From Staphylococcus borealis (GTDB lineage Bacteria; Bacillota; Bacilli; Staphylococcales; Staphylococcaceae): a stretch of 64,000 bases of DNA. The notes under the pieces were generated by a model that was not told where the DNA came from, searched no databases, and worked only from the letters and a program-made list of their open reading frames with translations. Below are positions 47,472 to 59,112 of the stretch, in pieces. The position numbers were made by a program, and so were the translations under genes. Every line of letters starts with the position of its first letter. Position 1 is the first letter of the stretch. Location of the stretch: the NCBI RefSeq assembly GCF_001224225.1, contig NZ_CUEE01000004.1, positions 124,001-188,000 on the forward strand. Direction: 5' to 3'.

Positions 47472-48170
47472 CTAATTATTATTAGATGATTGTTGGTTTG
47501 ATTGGCTTTGTGTAGACGTAGCATTTCGTTGTGTCGTTTGTCTTGAAGTTGATTGCTGCGTAGATGGTTGCGTTGTTGAACGTTGTTGTGTTTGCGGTGA
47601 TTGTTGTGTTCTAGTTTGTGTGCTTGATTGAGTACGATTTGGTTTATTCGTATTTGACTCATTCGTATTTCTATTGTTGTTGCGATTGCTATTATTTTCT
47701 TGTGTTGCCTGTTCTTTTGTACGGCTTTCTTCAGTAGTAGCCTCTTCTTTAGTTGTTTTCTCTTGAGTTTTTTCTTCTTTAGTATCTTGTTTTGTACGTT
47801 GTTTCTCTTCAGTTGATGGTTGTTTAGTTCTTTCTTGTGTTGAAGGCGTTGCTTGCTGAGTCTGACGTTGTTGAGTTTGAGGTGCTTGTTGCGTAACAGT
47901 TTCCTGCGTCACATTCGAACGTTCTTCACTCGATTTTTTGTCATTCTCTTCTTTATCTTTTTTATCTTTCTTGTCTTTTTTCTCTTCAGTTGATTGATTA
48001 TTTAAGCGTTCACTTGATCGGTTAGAATGATCAACAAATGCGTAAATCGCAAAAGCCAAGCCACTTAATAATAATAAAACTATAATCGTGCTAATCAGTT
48101 TCGAAATGCCACTCATTTTTTTCTTTTCCGGTTCACCAAAGTCATCTCTATTTCTATTGTTCTTAGACAT
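47472..48170 (-). CDS. Single-pass membrane protein with T/Q-rich extracellular tail
   Basis: This 232-aa protein has a cytoplasmic basic segment (MSKNNRNRDDFGEPEKKK), one membrane helix (residues about 23-46) and about 180 residues of low-complexity sequence. The tail has a K/E/D block (KKDKKDKKDKEENDKKSSEE) and then T-Q-S-N runs. No folded domain. The plan matches the protein at 16197. It may be a surface-exposed spacer or peptidoglycan-contact protein; function unknown. Confidence 0.72.
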   Translation of the reverse strand: MSKNNRNRDDFGEPEKKKMSGISKLISTIIVLLLLSGLAFAIYAFVDHSNRSSERLNNQSTEEKKDKKDKKDKEENDKKSSEERSNVTQETVTQQAPQTQQRQTQQATPSTQERTKQPSTEEKQRTKQDTKEEKTQEKTTKEEATTEESRTKEQATQENNSNRNNNRNTNESNTNKPNRTQSSTQTRTQQSPQTQQRSTTQPSTQQSTSRQTTQRNATSTQSQSNQQSSNNN

Positions 48171-48375
48171 AAGTTACCTCACTTTAATATATTCAATTTG
48201 TTTAGTCCCTATATGCAGCAAATTATTTTACAGTAATTCACACGAAAATGATATAAAAAGGATTAAGACATAAATTAAATTGATACATAATTACTTATAT
48301 ATGATAACATCATAAGTAATTACAAACATCAATTATGCAAATATAATTTAATTATAATTCGAGAGTGTGAGATAA

Positions 48376-48555
48376 ATGAAGAAAATTGTTTCTGATGATA
48401 TCTTTGAAGAAGACAAAGCACCTAAACGTGGATTAAAGTCAATGATGTTAAATAATGATAATTATGATGATAGCAACACGTCTCGGCTTGATCTTTTGCT
48501 ATTATCAGTCATTTTCATTCCTTTAATAATATTATTCTTAATCTACATTAATTAG
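48376..48555 (+). CDS. Small membrane protein (59 aa)
   Basis: This short gene encodes an acidic/basic N-terminal part (MKKIVSDDIFEEDKAPKRGL) and one C-terminal membrane helix (LDLLLLSVIFIPLIILFLIY). GTGAGA lies 6 nt before the ATG, and a strong terminator follows 18 bp after the stop. The complete unit (weak RBS, frame, terminator) supports a real gene. Function unknown. Confidence 0.65.
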   Translation: MKKIVSDDIFEEDKAPKRGLKSMMLNNDNYDDSNTSRLDLLLLSVIFIPLIILFLIYIN

Positions 48556-48572
48556 TACTATAATAGATATAC

Positions 48573-48606
48573 AAAAAGCCCATACGATGCTCGCATGGGC
48601 TTCTAC
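48573..48606 (+). terminator. Terminator after the 59-aa membrane protein gene
   Basis: AAGCCCATACGA pairs with the TCGCATGGGCTT side, giving a stem of about 8 bp. The T-run is short on the plus strand, while AAAAAG on the left would give a T-run on the minus strand. Confidence 0.6.
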
Positions 48607-48846
48607 TAAAGGGAGTCAAAATTGACCTTCGTTTATTTTGCGTAGTCTATGGGGTATACTCAATTTACTCAAAGCTATTGAAATCTACTATATCGAAGGT
48701 ACAAATTTATTATAACTTAACCTTTGTAAAATTAAATCCTGTTTACAGCATAGTAAATGACATATTATTGACTAATCGTTGTACATTTTTTGAACAACGA
48801 TCGTTGAACGTCTTTTCAAATACAATAAATTAATAGAGGTGTAAAT

Positions 48847-49746
48847 ATGAAGCAATTCTTAATAACTGGCGGCACTGGAATGGTAGGCAGTCAATTAGTA
48901 AACGCATTAAAGCATCGCGATGTACACATTACAATATTAACTCGTAGCGATAAGCAAAGTGATGATCCTAAAATTTCATATATCAATTGGTCAAAAGACG
49001 GTTGGACATCACAAGTTCCAGATATAGATGTAGTTATCAATTTAGCTGGTGCAACTTTAAACAAACGTTGGACACCATCATACAAGCAATCAATCATGAC
49101 TAGTCGTATCCAATCAACACAAGCACTCGTTGATTTATTCAGCAATCGCGCCCATAAACCTGAAGTACTCTTCAATGCAAGTGCGATGGGCTATTATCCA
49201 CCAAGTTTATATCAAACGTATACTGAAAAATATCAGACGCTTCCCTTCGACTTTTTATCTGATGTCGTTTATCAGTGGGAACGTTTTGCCAAACGCTTTG
49301 AATCATTTGGTACACGTGTCGTATTAGGAAGATTCAGCATGATTTTATCTGATGATGGTGGCGCATTACAAACGATGAAACTGCCTTATAAATTTTTTGT
49401 AGGGGGCAAATTAGGTTCTGGATTCCAATGGTATTCTTGGATTCATATTAATGATTTAGTACGTGCAATTCTGTTTACCATTGACCATCCTAAAGCCCAA
49501 GGTCCTTTCAATATGGCTGCGCCTATAGCTGAACGTCAAAATCTATTCGGATATACACTTGCACGTGTCATGCACCGCCCTCATGAAACATGGGTTCCAT
49601 CGTTCTTGATGCGAATCGCACTTGGTGAAATGTCTACAGTTGTCTTAGATACGCAAAAGGTATTACCAAATAAATTGGATGCACTTGGCTTTACATTTAA
49701 TTATCCTAACTTAAAAATTGCTTTCGAAGATTTAATCGATGCATAA
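48847..49746 (+). CDS. TIGR01777-type NAD-dependent epimerase/SDR protein
   Basis: This 299-aa Rossmann-fold protein has the nucleotide motif [25 protein letters not shown], the active-site-like NASAMGYYP and a C-terminal conserved region ([13 protein letters not shown] pattern, [14 protein letters not shown]). The family is sometimes labelled a cell-division inhibitor (SulA-like), but no such activity is shown by sequence. It is next to a small membrane protein gene, 18 bp downstream. Confidence 0.88.
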   Translation: MKQFLITGGTGMVGSQLVNALKHRDVHITILTRSDKQSDDPKISYINWSKDGWTSQVPDIDVVINLAGATLNKRWTPSYKQSIMTSRIQSTQALVDLFSNRAHKPEVLFNASAMGYYPPSLYQTYTEKYQTLPFDFLSDVVYQWERFAKRFESFGTRVVLGRFSMILSDDGGALQTMKLPYKFFVGGKLGSGFQWYSWIHINDLVRAILFTIDHPKAQGPFNMAAPIAERQNLFGYTLARVMHRPHETWVPSFLMRIALGEMSTVVLDTQKVLPNKLDALGFTFNYPNLKIAFEDLIDA

Positions 49747-49764
49747 TTATTGGAGTTTTGAATC

Positions 49765-49953
49765 ATGAACGACGAGAAATTAACGTATATTTTATTAATC
49801 ATCGCTAGTCTATTTCTGATACTAAATGGCATTTTTGCTTTCGAACATCATTTTGTAATTATATTAATGTCAATTTTCTTCATAATCATTGGTGTTATTT
49901 TACTTGTGATTTCGATTCGACTTCTCCTAAAAAGCACTTCAAAAAAATCATAA
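49765..49953 (+). CDS. Small membrane protein (62 aa)
   Basis: Two hydrophobic helices (residues about 6-26 and 31-55) are separated by a short turn, with a basic tail KSTSKKS. GGAG precedes the ATG by 11 nt. It is probably co-transcribed with the upstream SDR gene. Function unknown. Confidence 0.72.
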   Translation: MNDEKLTYILLIIASLFLILNGIFAFEHHFVIILMSIFFIIIGVILLVISIRLLLKSTSKKS

Positions 49954-49994
49954 AAAATGGGATGTGTTGGTTTAGAACACATCCCATTTTTTAT
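49954..49994. terminator. Bidirectional terminator between the small membrane gene and clpP
   Basis: AAAAAATGGGATGTGTT pairs with AACACATCCCATTTTTT; both strands have T-runs. Confidence 0.92.
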
Positions 49995-50013
49995 GATAAT
50001 TTAACATTAATGA

Positions 50014-50598
50014 TTAATCTTCAGGTTGCATAACATTATCGATTAAGCCATATGCTTTAGCTTCATCAGCTGTTAAGAAGTTATCACGGTCCGTATCTTT
50101 TTGTATTTTTTCAATACTTTGACCTGTACGTTCAGCTAAAATTTTGTTTAATTTTTCACGTGTTTTTAAAATGTGGTTAGCAGCGATTTCGATTTCAGTT
50201 GCTTGTCCTTGTGCACCACCTAATGGTTGGTGAATCATAACTTCCGCATTTGGTAATGCGAAACGTTTACCTTTTGCACCAGCAGCTAATAAGAATGAAC
50301 CCATTGATGCAGCCATACCGATACAAATAGTTTGTACATCTGGTTTAATGTGTTGGATTGTATCATAAATAGCAAAACCAGCAGTGACACTACCACCTGG
50401 TGAGTTAATATATAAGTAGATATCTTTCTCAGAATCTTGCGCTTGTAAGAATAATAATTGTGATACAATTGAATTTGCTACGTTATCATCAATTGCAGAA
50501 CCTAACATAATAATACGGTCTTTTAATAGACGAGAATAAATATCGTATGCACGTTCACCGCGATTTGTTGTTTCAATTACTGTAGGAATTAAATTCAT
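50014..50598 (-). CDS. clpP: ATP-dependent Clp protease proteolytic subunit
   Basis: This 194-aa serine protease forms the 14-subunit chamber fed by ClpX or ClpC. It has S98 in [12 protein letters not shown]123 in MIHQPLGG and D172 in the [11 protein letters not shown] region. It degrades SsrA-tagged proteins made by the tmRNA system encoded nearby and many regulators. AGGAGG precedes the ATG, and the promoter overlaps a CtsR box. Confidence 0.98.
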   Translation of the reverse strand: MNLIPTVIETTNRGERAYDIYSRLLKDRIIMLGSAIDDNVANSIVSQLLFLQAQDSEKDIYLYINSPGGSVTAGFAIYDTIQHIKPDVQTICIGMAASMGSFLLAAGAKGKRFALPNAEVMIHQPLGGAQGQATEIEIAANHILKTREKLNKILAERTGQSIEKIQKDTDRDNFLTADEAKAYGLIDNVMQPED

Positions 50599-50633
50599 TT
50601 ATATTTCCTCCTTATGATTAACTGTTATTTAGT

Positions 50634-50663
50634 ATTCTACATGAAAAGTCAAAAATGGTCAAA
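50634..50663 (-). promoter_or_regulatory. clpP promoter overlapped by a CtsR box
   Basis: AGTCAAAAATGGTCAAA (50647-50663) is a perfect two-heptad CtsR site (RGTCAAA, 3 bases, GGTCAAA). On the minus strand TTGACC (50657-50662) and TAGAAT (50634-50639), 17 bp apart, form a sigma-A promoter that the repressor would cover. A second half-site GGTCAAA is near 50690. Confidence 0.9.
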
Positions 50664-50791
50664 ATTTAAACTCATATAACACGAAGAAAATTTGACCTTA
50701 TTTTATTATATTTTGTACACTATAAACATACATTCAGATTGTACTTTTAAATTGATAAATAGTACAGAATTTTGTCTTTGTTACTTTATAT

Positions 50792-50863
50792 CTCCTCGTA
50801 GTGTAACGGATAGCACGTAAGATTCCGGTTCTTAAAATAGAGGTTCGACTCCTCTCGAGGGGG
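50792..50863 (+). tRNA. tRNA-Arg (anticodon CCG)
   Basis: Cloverleaf: acceptor CTCCTCG with CGAGGGG, D stem GTGT/GCAC, anticodon stem TAAGA/TCTTA around the loop TTCCGGT (anticodon CCG), T arm AGAGG-TTCGACT-CCTCT, discriminator G. CCA is not encoded (CTA follows). It reads CGG, a rare Arg codon in this AT-rich genome. Confidence 0.88.
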
Positions 50864-50899
50864 CTAATAGTTTTAAATTGCATATATTTTTTACATTAT

Positions 50900-51105
50900 G
50901 GGAGTGGGACAGAATGCTTTTGAAATTCGTCGTCCGCTCCCAGCTTGCTTTGTTTGTAGCATTTCTTAGTAAAATAATCTTTGCTGGGCCCGCGATCGCA
51001 AGGATGACTAAATCTGAGAAAAGCTTGATTTAATCGCCTTCTCAGTTTTGTCCGCTACTGCGAATTTGCAAAATAGTATCACTACATTATTGATGTCACA
51101 GGCTC
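50900..51105. repeat. Dispersed mosaic repeat, copy 8
   Basis: It begins with the GGGAGTGGGACAGAATGC hairpin (closing GTCGTCCGCTCCC) and one 59-bp-type module (CAGCTTGCTTTGTTTGTAGC). The hairpin module (CTGAGAAAAGCTTGATTTAA) follows, and it ends TGATGTCACAGGCTC. It sits between tRNA-Arg and the 3' end of whiA. Confidence 0.82.
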
Positions 51106-51177
51106 TTTTTAGTTTGCCAGTTATTAAACGATTATAGAATACTAAATGCCATCAACATGTTAAGAACCTAATCTCTT

Positions 51178-51207
51178 ACAAAAAAACTCGCCACTATGTG
51201 ACGAGTT
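51178..51207 (-). terminator. Terminator after whiA
   Basis: Minus-strand ACTCGTCAC pairs with GTGGCGAGT and is followed by TTTTTTTG. Confidence 0.88.
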
Positions 51208-51212
51208 CGTAC

Positions 51213-52157
51213 TTATAATTCAATTTTTTCGCCACTTCGAATTTTATCTGCAAGTTCATTTAGCTTTCTTAAGCGGTGATTTACTCCAGATTTCGATATA
51301 GCACCAGTTGAAACCATTTCTCCTAGTTCTTTTAAGGAGATTTCTTGATGCTCGACTCGAAGTTTTGCAATTTCTCTTAAGCGATCTGGTAAATTATCTA
51401 GTCCAATTTCTTGATCAATTAATTGAATGCTTTCTACTTGTTTCATAGCGGCACTTACCGTCTTATTAAGATTTGCAGTTTCACAATTCACTAAACGATT
51501 CACTGAATTTCTCATATCCCTAACAATTCGCACATCTTCAAACTTCAATAATGCTTGATATCCACCTATTAAACTAAGAAAATCAGATATTTTTTCGGCT
51601 TCTTTTAAATAAGCGATGCTACCCTTTTTGCGTTCTAAGTGTTTAGCATTTAAGCCATAGCTATTCATTAACTTAGTTAAACCTTCAGAATGATTCTCAT
51701 ATTGGGAGAATATTTCTAAATGATAGGATGATGTTTCAGGATTATTTACAGATCCTCCAGCTAAAAATGCGCCTCTCAAGTAACTTCTACGCATTTCATC
51801 ATCTTTAATCATGCTAGCATCAATATCATGAACGAAAATACCATTTTTTAAAATACCTAGTTCGTCCAGAATTTCTTTCGCACGTACTTTTGTACGACAA
51901 ATATAAATATTATTTTTCTTTAATTTCATTTTTTTACGCACAAGAATTTCAACTTCTACATTAAAAATACGTTTAATTAATGAATAAATTCTTCTAGCAG
52001 TCGTAGCATTTTCTGTTTGAACATTAATTACGAATTGTTGATTAGATAGGCTAAGTGCACCGTTCATACGAATTAATGCGCTAAGCTCTGCTTTAGCATT
52101 GCTTTCATCAACTTCAATGCGTGTTAATTCATTTTTCATATCTGACGCAAAACTCAT
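51213..52157 (-). CDS. whiA: DNA-binding protein WhiA
   Basis: This 314-aa protein has a LAGLIDADG homing-endonuclease-like N-terminal domain without nuclease residues ([17 protein letters not shown]). Its C-terminal helix-turn-helix is [20 protein letters not shown] with [12 protein letters not shown]. In Gram-positives it influences cell division and chromosome segregation. The ATG at 52157 follows GAGGGGG; the frame opens at 52178. It ends the rapZ-yvcK-whiA operon. Confidence 0.95.
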   Translation of the reverse strand: MSFASDMKNELTRIEVDESNAKAELSALIRMNGALSLSNQQFVINVQTENATTARRIYSLIKRIFNVEVEILVRKKMKLKKNNIYICRTKVRAKEILDELGILKNGIFVHDIDASMIKDDEMRRSYLRGAFLAGGSVNNPETSSYHLEIFSQYENHSEGLTKLMNSYGLNAKHLERKKGSIAYLKEAEKISDFLSLIGGYQALLKFEDVRIVRDMRNSVNRLVNCETANLNKTVSAAMKQVESIQLIDQEIGLDNLPDRLREIAKLRVEHQEISLKELGEMVSTGAISKSGVNHRLRKLNELADKIRSGEKIEL

Positions 52158-52288
52158 CACATTTCCCCCTCTAATCAAATTTATAAATACATGTAATTAA
52201 CATCCTATATTGTTACACGTTATTCTACGCATACATGAATACACATATGCTCTTTATCATACCATAGTTATACTGCCGATTAGAAGTG

Positions 52289-53275
52289 TTATTTTTCCGG
52301 TCTAAATTGAATCGTACTTGTCAATTCAAGGGCTAAATCATAGATTAATTTCGCTAACACTTTCGTATTATGACGCACTAAATGGTCATCTAAGATTTCA
52401 ACTAAATTCGATGACGTAATGATCTTAATATTATGATCCGTTATTTTATGTTCATCCATAACAACTGGTTTGGCATTACGCTCTTTATAACGTTTTAAAA
52501 CATTATCATCGTATTTATCATTACTACAAATGACATAATCGATAAAGTCACTGCCAGCATGATTATGTATCGCTTGAATATGATCCATAACATCGTAATC
52601 CGATGTTTCTCCAGGTTGAGTCATAACATTAGATATATATAATTTAGGCGCATTTGAGCGTAAGATAGCATCCGACATACCTTTAACACATAAGTTTGAA
52701 ATCACACTAGTATATAACGAACCAGGTCCGAGTACGATTAAATCTGCATCTTCTAGTGCGTCAATCGCTTCTTCCATAGGCTCAACATTTTCAGGCTCTA
52801 AAAAGACACGCTCAATACGTTTGTTTTTCTTTGGTATTTGAGATTCACCGCGTACAATTTCTCCATCTTCTAACACTGCATTTAACATCACATTCGTGTT
52901 CGTAGATGGAATCACTTTGCCTTTAATATTTAATATTTTACTTAATTCTTTTACCGCATGACCAAAGTCATTCTTAATATTGGTTAAAGCAGCTAATAAT
53001 AAATTGCCAAGTGAATGTCCTTCAATTTGATTTTCTTTGAAACGATATTGAAATAACTCTTCTATGACTGGTTCTGCATCACTTAATGCTGCAATAACAT
53101 TTCTAATATCGCCTGGTGCCGGTATATCCATTTCACTACGGATTTTACCAGTACTACCACCGTCATCCGCTACAGTAACGATGGCTGTAATATCAATGGG
53201 GTACTCTCTTAATCCCCTTGCTAATACTGATAGACCTGTTCCACCGCCTATAAGTACAATCTTTAATTGTTTCAT
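52289..53275 (-). CDS. yvcK: YvcK/CofD-like protein (gluconeogenesis factor)
   Basis: This 328-aa protein has the sugar-nucleotide site [26 protein letters not shown] and [12 protein letters not shown], and [15 protein letters not shown]. In B. subtilis it binds UDP-N-acetylglucosamine and is needed for cell shape and growth on gluconeogenic carbon sources. It overlaps rapZ by 4 bp. Confidence 0.95.
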   Translation of the reverse strand: MKQLKIVLIGGGTGLSVLARGLREYPIDITAIVTVADDGGSTGKIRSEMDIPAPGDIRNVIAALSDAEPVIEELFQYRFKENQIEGHSLGNLLLAALTNIKNDFGHAVKELSKILNIKGKVIPSTNTNVMLNAVLEDGEIVRGESQIPKKNKRIERVFLEPENVEPMEEAIDALEDADLIVLGPGSLYTSVISNLCVKGMSDAILRSNAPKLYISNVMTQPGETSDYDVMDHIQAIHNHAGSDFIDYVICSNDKYDDNVLKRYKERNAKPVVMDEHKITDHNIKIITSSNLVEILDDHLVRHNTKVLAKLIYDLALELTSTIQFRPEK

Positions 53276-54186
53276 TTTTTCACGCCACTTTCGATATGTG
53301 CATCTCTATGATGAACATAAACATTATAATCAAATATGTCTGTTAATTCTTCACTAATACGTTTAGCTAACGCAACAGATCGGTGTTGACCTCCTGTACA
53401 ACCGATTGCAATCACTAATTGAGATTTACCCTCTTTTTTGTAACCTGGTATCATAAATTTCAATAAATCCATTAATTTTTCGAAAAATATTTCAGTTTCT
53501 TTCCATTTCATAACATAATGATAAACGGGTTCGTCTTCTCCCGTCATCGGTCTTAAGTCTTCAACATAATAAGGATTTGGAAGGAAACGAACATCGAACA
53601 CTAAATCTGCATCTTTTTGTATGCCATGTTTAAATCCGAAACTTGAAACATTAATACTAAATGATTTAAAGTTGTCATCTTGGAATTTTTCTTTAACCTT
53701 CGTTTTAAGCTCTTTCGTCTTCAATTGTGTTGTATCTACGATGTAATTAGCAATTGAGCGAATATTACTAAGCAATTGCTTTTCTTCTAAAATTGAATCT
53801 ATTAATGACATTTGACCATTTTCATTCAAAGGATGTGCACGTCTAGATTCTTTATATCTCGAGATTAACTTTTCCGTTTCCGCTTCTAAAAACATGACAT
53901 CTACAATAACATCATTTCTACTTTTAATTGCATCAATTTCTTCCACTAACGACTTGAATAATTCTTTCCCTCTTAAATCAATCGCGATTGCTACTTTTTG
54001 CAAAGAAGGATTTCCTTGTTCCATTAATTCAACAAATTTGGGAAGTAATATCGGTGGTAAGTTATCAACACAGAAGTAACCAATATCTTCTAAACATTGG
54101 ATAACTACGGATTTACCAGCACCTGATAGACCTGTTACTACTAATAGTTCACTTTTACTCATTTCATTTTCATTATGGTTCGTCAT
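53272..54186 (-). CDS. rapZ: RNase adapter / nucleotide-binding protein RapZ (YvcJ)
   Basis: This 304-aa P-loop protein has Walker [11 protein letters not shown] near residue 18, [16 protein letters not shown], and the C-terminal [18 protein letters not shown]. In enteric bacteria RapZ guides sRNA decay; in Bacillus YvcJ hydrolyses nucleotides. Its staphylococcal role is less defined. First gene of the operon, with yvcK and whiA behind. Confidence 0.93.
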   Translation of the reverse strand: MTNHNENEMSKSELLVVTGLSGAGKSVVIQCLEDIGYFCVDNLPPILLPKFVELMEQGNPSLQKVAIAIDLRGKELFKSLVEEIDAIKSRNDVIVDVMFLEAETEKLISRYKESRRAHPLNENGQMSLIDSILEEKQLLSNIRSIANYIVDTTQLKTKELKTKVKEKFQDDNFKSFSINVSSFGFKHGIQKDADLVFDVRFLPNPYYVEDLRPMTGEDEPVYHYVMKWKETEIFFEKLMDLLKFMIPGYKKEGKSQLVIAIGCTGGQHRSVALAKRISEELTDIFDYNVYVHHRDAHIESGVKK

Positions 54187-54326
54187 TTTGACACCGCCTA
54201 GTTTATCTTTTTAACGTAAATATACGTTCACGACTATAGTTAATTTACCTTCATAATATCATATGAACGACTTATCGTAACGATTAATGCGATATAAGTA
54301 GTTAGTAGTTTGCGCACCCATTAAAA

Positions 54327-54382
54327 AAGGCTAGAACCCATGTTTAACTCACAATCAAATGTGATGACACGTTCTAGCCTTA
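54327..54382 (-). terminator. Terminator after trxB
   Basis: AGGCTAGAAC pairs with GTTCTAGCCT across about 30 bases that contain a second small hairpin, with a T-run (TTTTTT) on the minus strand. Confidence 0.85.
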
Positions 54383-54387
54383 CTTAA

Positions 54388-55386
<999 letters not shown>

Positions 55387-55392
55387 TTAAAT

Positions 55393-56832
55393 TTATATGC
55401 TCAATAATTGATTAATCGCACTATCTAACTTGTAACGCGATACATTAAACAATGTCATGATTTTCTTTTTAGTTACATGACTATGATAATAACGATGATA
55501 TAAATATGCATGTGCAGCTACATATCTATCAACTTCGCTTAAATCAACTTCATTCGCAATTAATCCTTCGCCTTTATCAATCCAACTTATAAATAATTCC
55601 GTATCCTTGTGTATTTCATCCATTTCATACAAACGCACTAAACCTTTATGAATGAAATCTAATTTGTTTAAATGTAAACCTTGAACTAAATACGTAAGGT
55701 AAAGTTTCTCATAGTCATTCATTTTTTCTAAAATAGACCAAATCTCTTGCGTCATTAATATTTCTTTACCATTTAATTGATTTAATAAAAAGACACCATA
55801 AAGTCTATAATGACTATCATCATCTAATAACAATGGTAGTATCTTTTGATCAAAAGCTTGTTTACTCTCTTCTAGTACCCAAGGTGCATAACCAACATCT
55901 ACTTTAGATATTTGAAGTAATTTATCCCAAAAGAATTGACTCTGTTCTTTATTTCCAAGGTAATAATAATTAAAACTCAATGCGTTAAACATTTGAATTG
56001 AAGCGAATTTCCCCTTTTTATATAGAGGTAATAATATTTGTTGAGACGCTTCATATTGTTTTAAATAACTTAGTACGATACCTAATTTAAAACTTTCATC
56101 ATCGTTCATAGGCATAACTTTACTTAATATTTTAAGATATTTATGATATTTGTCTTTTTCATTGGTATTGTAAAGTAGCAATGTATAGTGACATAACGCG
56201 TGTACATCTGAATTATCTTCAGATAGCAATGCTTCAAACATGTCTTTAGCAATATCATATTCACTTAAATATAAATAGCACATGGCTAGTAAGTTGCGAA
56301 TCACTCTATGCGCTTGAATAGCCTCATCTTGATTCAATATATACGTACGTGCATCTTGCAATCGTCCTTGAGAAAACAAATATTGGAATAATAGTTGTGT
56401 AGCAAAAAGCTGTGCTTCGAGTTGAATTTTTTCTTCACTCATATATGACACTTCGAAGGTCTTTTCTAATTCTTCTCTGAAATCTTTATCATCTGTTAAA
56501 ATCACATAATTAATACCAAACAAGAAGGCCTTGTTTGGCTCATTAAGGTCGATGTTTAATTGACTAAGCTCATAATAGCTATCTGCTACATTTTGCCCTT
56601 CAATAATACTGTCATAAAACAAATGCTCTGCTCGTCTACCTAAATGAAGTTTATTTAAGCAATGGGCATACTTTAACTTTATATCAAAATCTTGTGGTGA
56701 CAAATCAAGCACTTTTTTATAGTAGTCTGCTGCTTTATTGAAATCTTGTGTTTTATATTTTTGATCCGCCATTTTACGATAAAATGGTTCATCAAATTTC
56801 ATTGAAATAATTTTATCATTGTTTTGCGCCAT
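55393..56832 (-). CDS. TPR-repeat protein
   Basis: This 479-aa soluble protein has tetratricopeptide units, the clearest at residues 17-50 (KYKTQDFNKAADYYKKVLDL) and others near 180 and 260. No enzymatic domain. It ends with a helical region (VTKKKIMTLFNVSRYKLDSA). TPR proteins act as docking scaffolds; the partner is unknown. It starts the line with the acyltransferase, lgt and hprK in reverse order, 16 bp from the acyltransferase stop. Confidence 0.82.
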   Translation of the reverse strand: MAQNNDKIISMKFDEPFYRKMADQKYKTQDFNKAADYYKKVLDLSPQDFDIKLKYAHCLNKLHLGRRAEHLFYDSIIEGQNVADSYYELSQLNIDLNEPNKAFLFGINYVILTDDKDFREELEKTFEVSYMSEEKIQLEAQLFATQLLFQYLFSQGRLQDARTYILNQDEAIQAHRVIRNLLAMCYLYLSEYDIAKDMFEALLSEDNSDVHALCHYTLLLYNTNEKDKYHKYLKILSKVMPMNDDESFKLGIVLSYLKQYEASQQILLPLYKKGKFASIQMFNALSFNYYYLGNKEQSQFFWDKLLQISKVDVGYAPWVLEESKQAFDQKILPLLLDDDSHYRLYGVFLLNQLNGKEILMTQEIWSILEKMNDYEKLYLTYLVQGLHLNKLDFIHKGLVRLYEMDEIHKDTELFISWIDKGEGLIANEVDLSEVDRYVAAHAYLYHRYYHSHVTKKKIMTLFNVSRYKLDSAINQLLSI

Positions 56833-56848
56833 TCTTTGTCACCTCTCT

Positions 56849-57328
56849 TTATTTATAATGAATGTGCATAGGATTGCCATATGCAACGGCATCATCTGGT
56901 ATATCTTTCGACACAATTGTGCCGGCTTTCACAACCACATGGTCACCTATATTTACACCTGGTAATATTGTCGAATTCGCACCAATTAAGGTTTGATCAC
57001 CTATTCTAACTGGACCATAGCGATATTCATCTACTAATACCTCATGCGTTAATATTGTTGTATTATAACCAATTACTGTATTATTGCCAATGGTTATGAG
57101 TTGGGGATAAAACAAGTCTGGCATGACCTTATAGGCTATAGCTGTATGTTGGCCAATGGACATGTTCAATAAATGGATGTATAGCCATCTTTTCCAACTT
57201 AAATTCGGTATAAAGCGACAAATTTCAATAATCATAGTATTCCTAAGAACTCTCGGGAAACGTACAAAACGATAAATTCGCCATAATGGATTAATCTTAT
57301 GATGACCATCTTTCGTTAATCGTCTCAT
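56849..57328 (-). CDS. Left-handed beta-helix acyltransferase
   Basis: This 159-aa protein has hexapeptide repeats ([57 protein letters not shown]) typical of WbbJ/LacA-like O-acetyltransferases. The substrate is likely a sugar or cell-wall component, unproven. Its ATG overlaps the lgt stop by 1 bp, indicating coupling in the hprK-lgt operon. Confidence 0.88.
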   Translation of the reverse strand: MRRLTKDGHHKINPLWRIYRFVRFPRVLRNTMIIEICRFIPNLSWKRWLYIHLLNMSIGQHTAIAYKVMPDLFYPQLITIGNNTVIGYNTTILTHEVLVDEYRYGPVRIGDQTLIGANSTILPGVNIGDHVVVKAGTIVSKDIPDDAVAYGNPMHIHYK

Positions 57329-58173
57329 TATTTTACTTTACCCTTAGGACTAGGCCATGATAATGGGCCTGCCTCTTTATATAATGGTGGTTGATGTTTA
57401 ATACGACGATAAATCATTAGCGCTAAACCAATCACAATCAAAATGACTGAAACAAGTTGGGCTACTCTAATGTTACTTGTTAACATCAAACTATCAGTTC
57501 TAAGACCCTCTACGAAGAAACGTCCAATGGAATACCAAATTAAATATAATGTGAATGTTTCACCCACACGTAAATGCTTTCTAAATGTAATTAAGATGAT
57601 AAAGCCTAATACATCCCATATTGATTCGTATAAAAATGTGGGATGGTAGTACACGCCTTCTATATACATATTACGGATAATGAACTCTGGAATATGTAAG
57701 TTTTCAAGAAATGTTCTTTGAACTGGGCCACCATGGGCTTCATGATTCATAAAGTTTCCCCAACGCCCAATACCTTGAGCTAATATAATACTTGGTGCCA
57801 CAATGTCACCTATTTGGAACGGATTAAGATTTTTTACTTTGCATACAATTATACCGGTAATAAATCCGCCTAGAAGACCACCATGTATTGCTATACCACC
57901 ATGCCATATCATTGGAATTTCAATAGGGTTTTGCATGTAATATGGCCATTGAAAAATCACAAAATAAATTCGAGCAGTGATGAATCCAAAAATGGCACTA
58001 TAAAAGATGACATCAACAAGCGTATCTTTATGTAGTCCAACATATTTCAAACTTTCTTGAGCTATAAAATATCCAATGAGAATACCTACAGCAATAATGA
58101 TACCGTACCATTTTATTGAAAGTGGTCCTAAATTAAATGCAGTAGGGTCAATATAATTCAAATTTAAAAGCAT
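57328..58173 (-). CDS. lgt: Prolipoprotein diacylglyceryl transferase
   Basis: This 281-aa membrane enzyme attaches diacylglycerol to the lipobox cysteine of lipoproteins such as MetQ and the two other lipoproteins in this window. About seven hydrophobic helices are visible. The signatures are [14 protein letters not shown] and [15 protein letters not shown] with the essential histidine and arginine regions. It lies 3 bp after hprK. Confidence 0.96.
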   Translation of the reverse strand: MLLNLNYIDPTAFNLGPLSIKWYGIIIAVGILIGYFIAQESLKYVGLHKDTLVDVIFYSAIFGFITARIYFVIFQWPYYMQNPIEIPMIWHGGIAIHGGLLGGFITGIIVCKVKNLNPFQIGDIVAPSIILAQGIGRWGNFMNHEAHGGPVQRTFLENLHIPEFIIRNMYIEGVYYHPTFLYESIWDVLGFIILITFRKHLRVGETFTLYLIWYSIGRFFVEGLRTDSLMLTSNIRVAQLVSVILIVIGLALMIYRRIKHQPPLYKEAGPLSWPSPKGKVK

Positions 58174-58176
58174 GAT

Positions 58177-59112
58177 CTAGCTCTCCTTGCTTTGATGACC
58201 TTTTTTTAGGATTTCTTCATTTAATCGTTGGTTAAACTCTTCTGCAGTATTAATGCCCATTATATTCAGGCGATAGTTCATTGCTGCAACTTCTATAATA
58301 ACTGCCACGTTTCGTCCTGGACGTACAGGAATCGTTTTTTTAGTGATTTCTGTATCAAGAATTTGTAATGTTTCTTCATTTAATCCAACTCGGTCATACA
58401 ATTTATCTTTATCCCAATTTTCAAGGTTGATGTTCAAACGAATTTGTTTCTGTGTAAGTATAGAGCCTGCACCAAACAATGTCATAACATTGATGATACC
58501 AAGGCCTCTAATTTCGAGTAAGTGTTCAATCAATTTGGGTGGTGTGCCTATTAATTCATCTTTTGTTATTTCACGAATTTCGACATTATCGTCTGCTACA
58601 AGTCGGTGTCCTCGTTTCACTAATTCAAGTGCCGTCTCACTTTTACCTATACCAGAATCTCCAGTGATTAATACACCAACACCGTAAACATCGACCAATA
58701 CACCATGTAATGATGTCGTCTTAGCTAATTCGTGTTCTAAGAACGTTGTTAATCGACTCATCAAACTTGTCGTTGCATCTTTAGATACGATCAGTGGTGT
58801 ATCCATTTCTTGAGCTGCTTCTATCAACTCTTGTGGCGGTTCTAATCCTCTAGTCACTATGATTGCAGGTGTTTCGGGACGACATAATTTTCTCATTCGT
58901 CCGTGACGTTCCTCATCAGGTAATAAATTATAAAACGATAATTCCGTTGTTCCTAATAGTTGGATACGATCTGCAGCATAATGTGAAAAATAGCCAGCCA
59001 TTTCCAAACCCGGTCTTGATATATCTGTATTTTTAATCGGTTTATGTAATCCTTTTTCACCTGTAAATAATTCTAATTTAAGTAATTTGACTAATTTCTC
59101 TGTCGTTAACAT
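58177..59112 (-). CDS. hprK: HPr kinase/phosphorylase
   Basis: This 311-aa bifunctional enzyme phosphorylates HPr at Ser46 and removes the phosphate, driving carbon catabolite control in Firmicutes. It shows H136 in [11 protein letters not shown], the P-loop [10 protein letters not shown] (151-160) and the HPrK signature [15 protein letters not shown]. It is the first gene of hprK-lgt-acyltransferase(-TPR). Confidence 0.97.
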   Translation of the reverse strand: MLTTEKLVKLLKLELFTGEKGLHKPIKNTDISRPGLEMAGYFSHYAADRIQLLGTTELSFYNLLPDEERHGRMRKLCRPETPAIIVTRGLEPPQELIEAAQEMDTPLIVSKDATTSLMSRLTTFLEHELAKTTSLHGVLVDVYGVGVLITGDSGIGKSETALELVKRGHRLVADDNVEIREITKDELIGTPPKLIEHLLEIRGLGIINVMTLFGAGSILTQKQIRLNINLENWDKDKLYDRVGLNEETLQILDTEITKKTIPVRPGRNVAVIIEVAAMNYRLNIMGINTAEEFNQRLNEEILKKGHQSKES

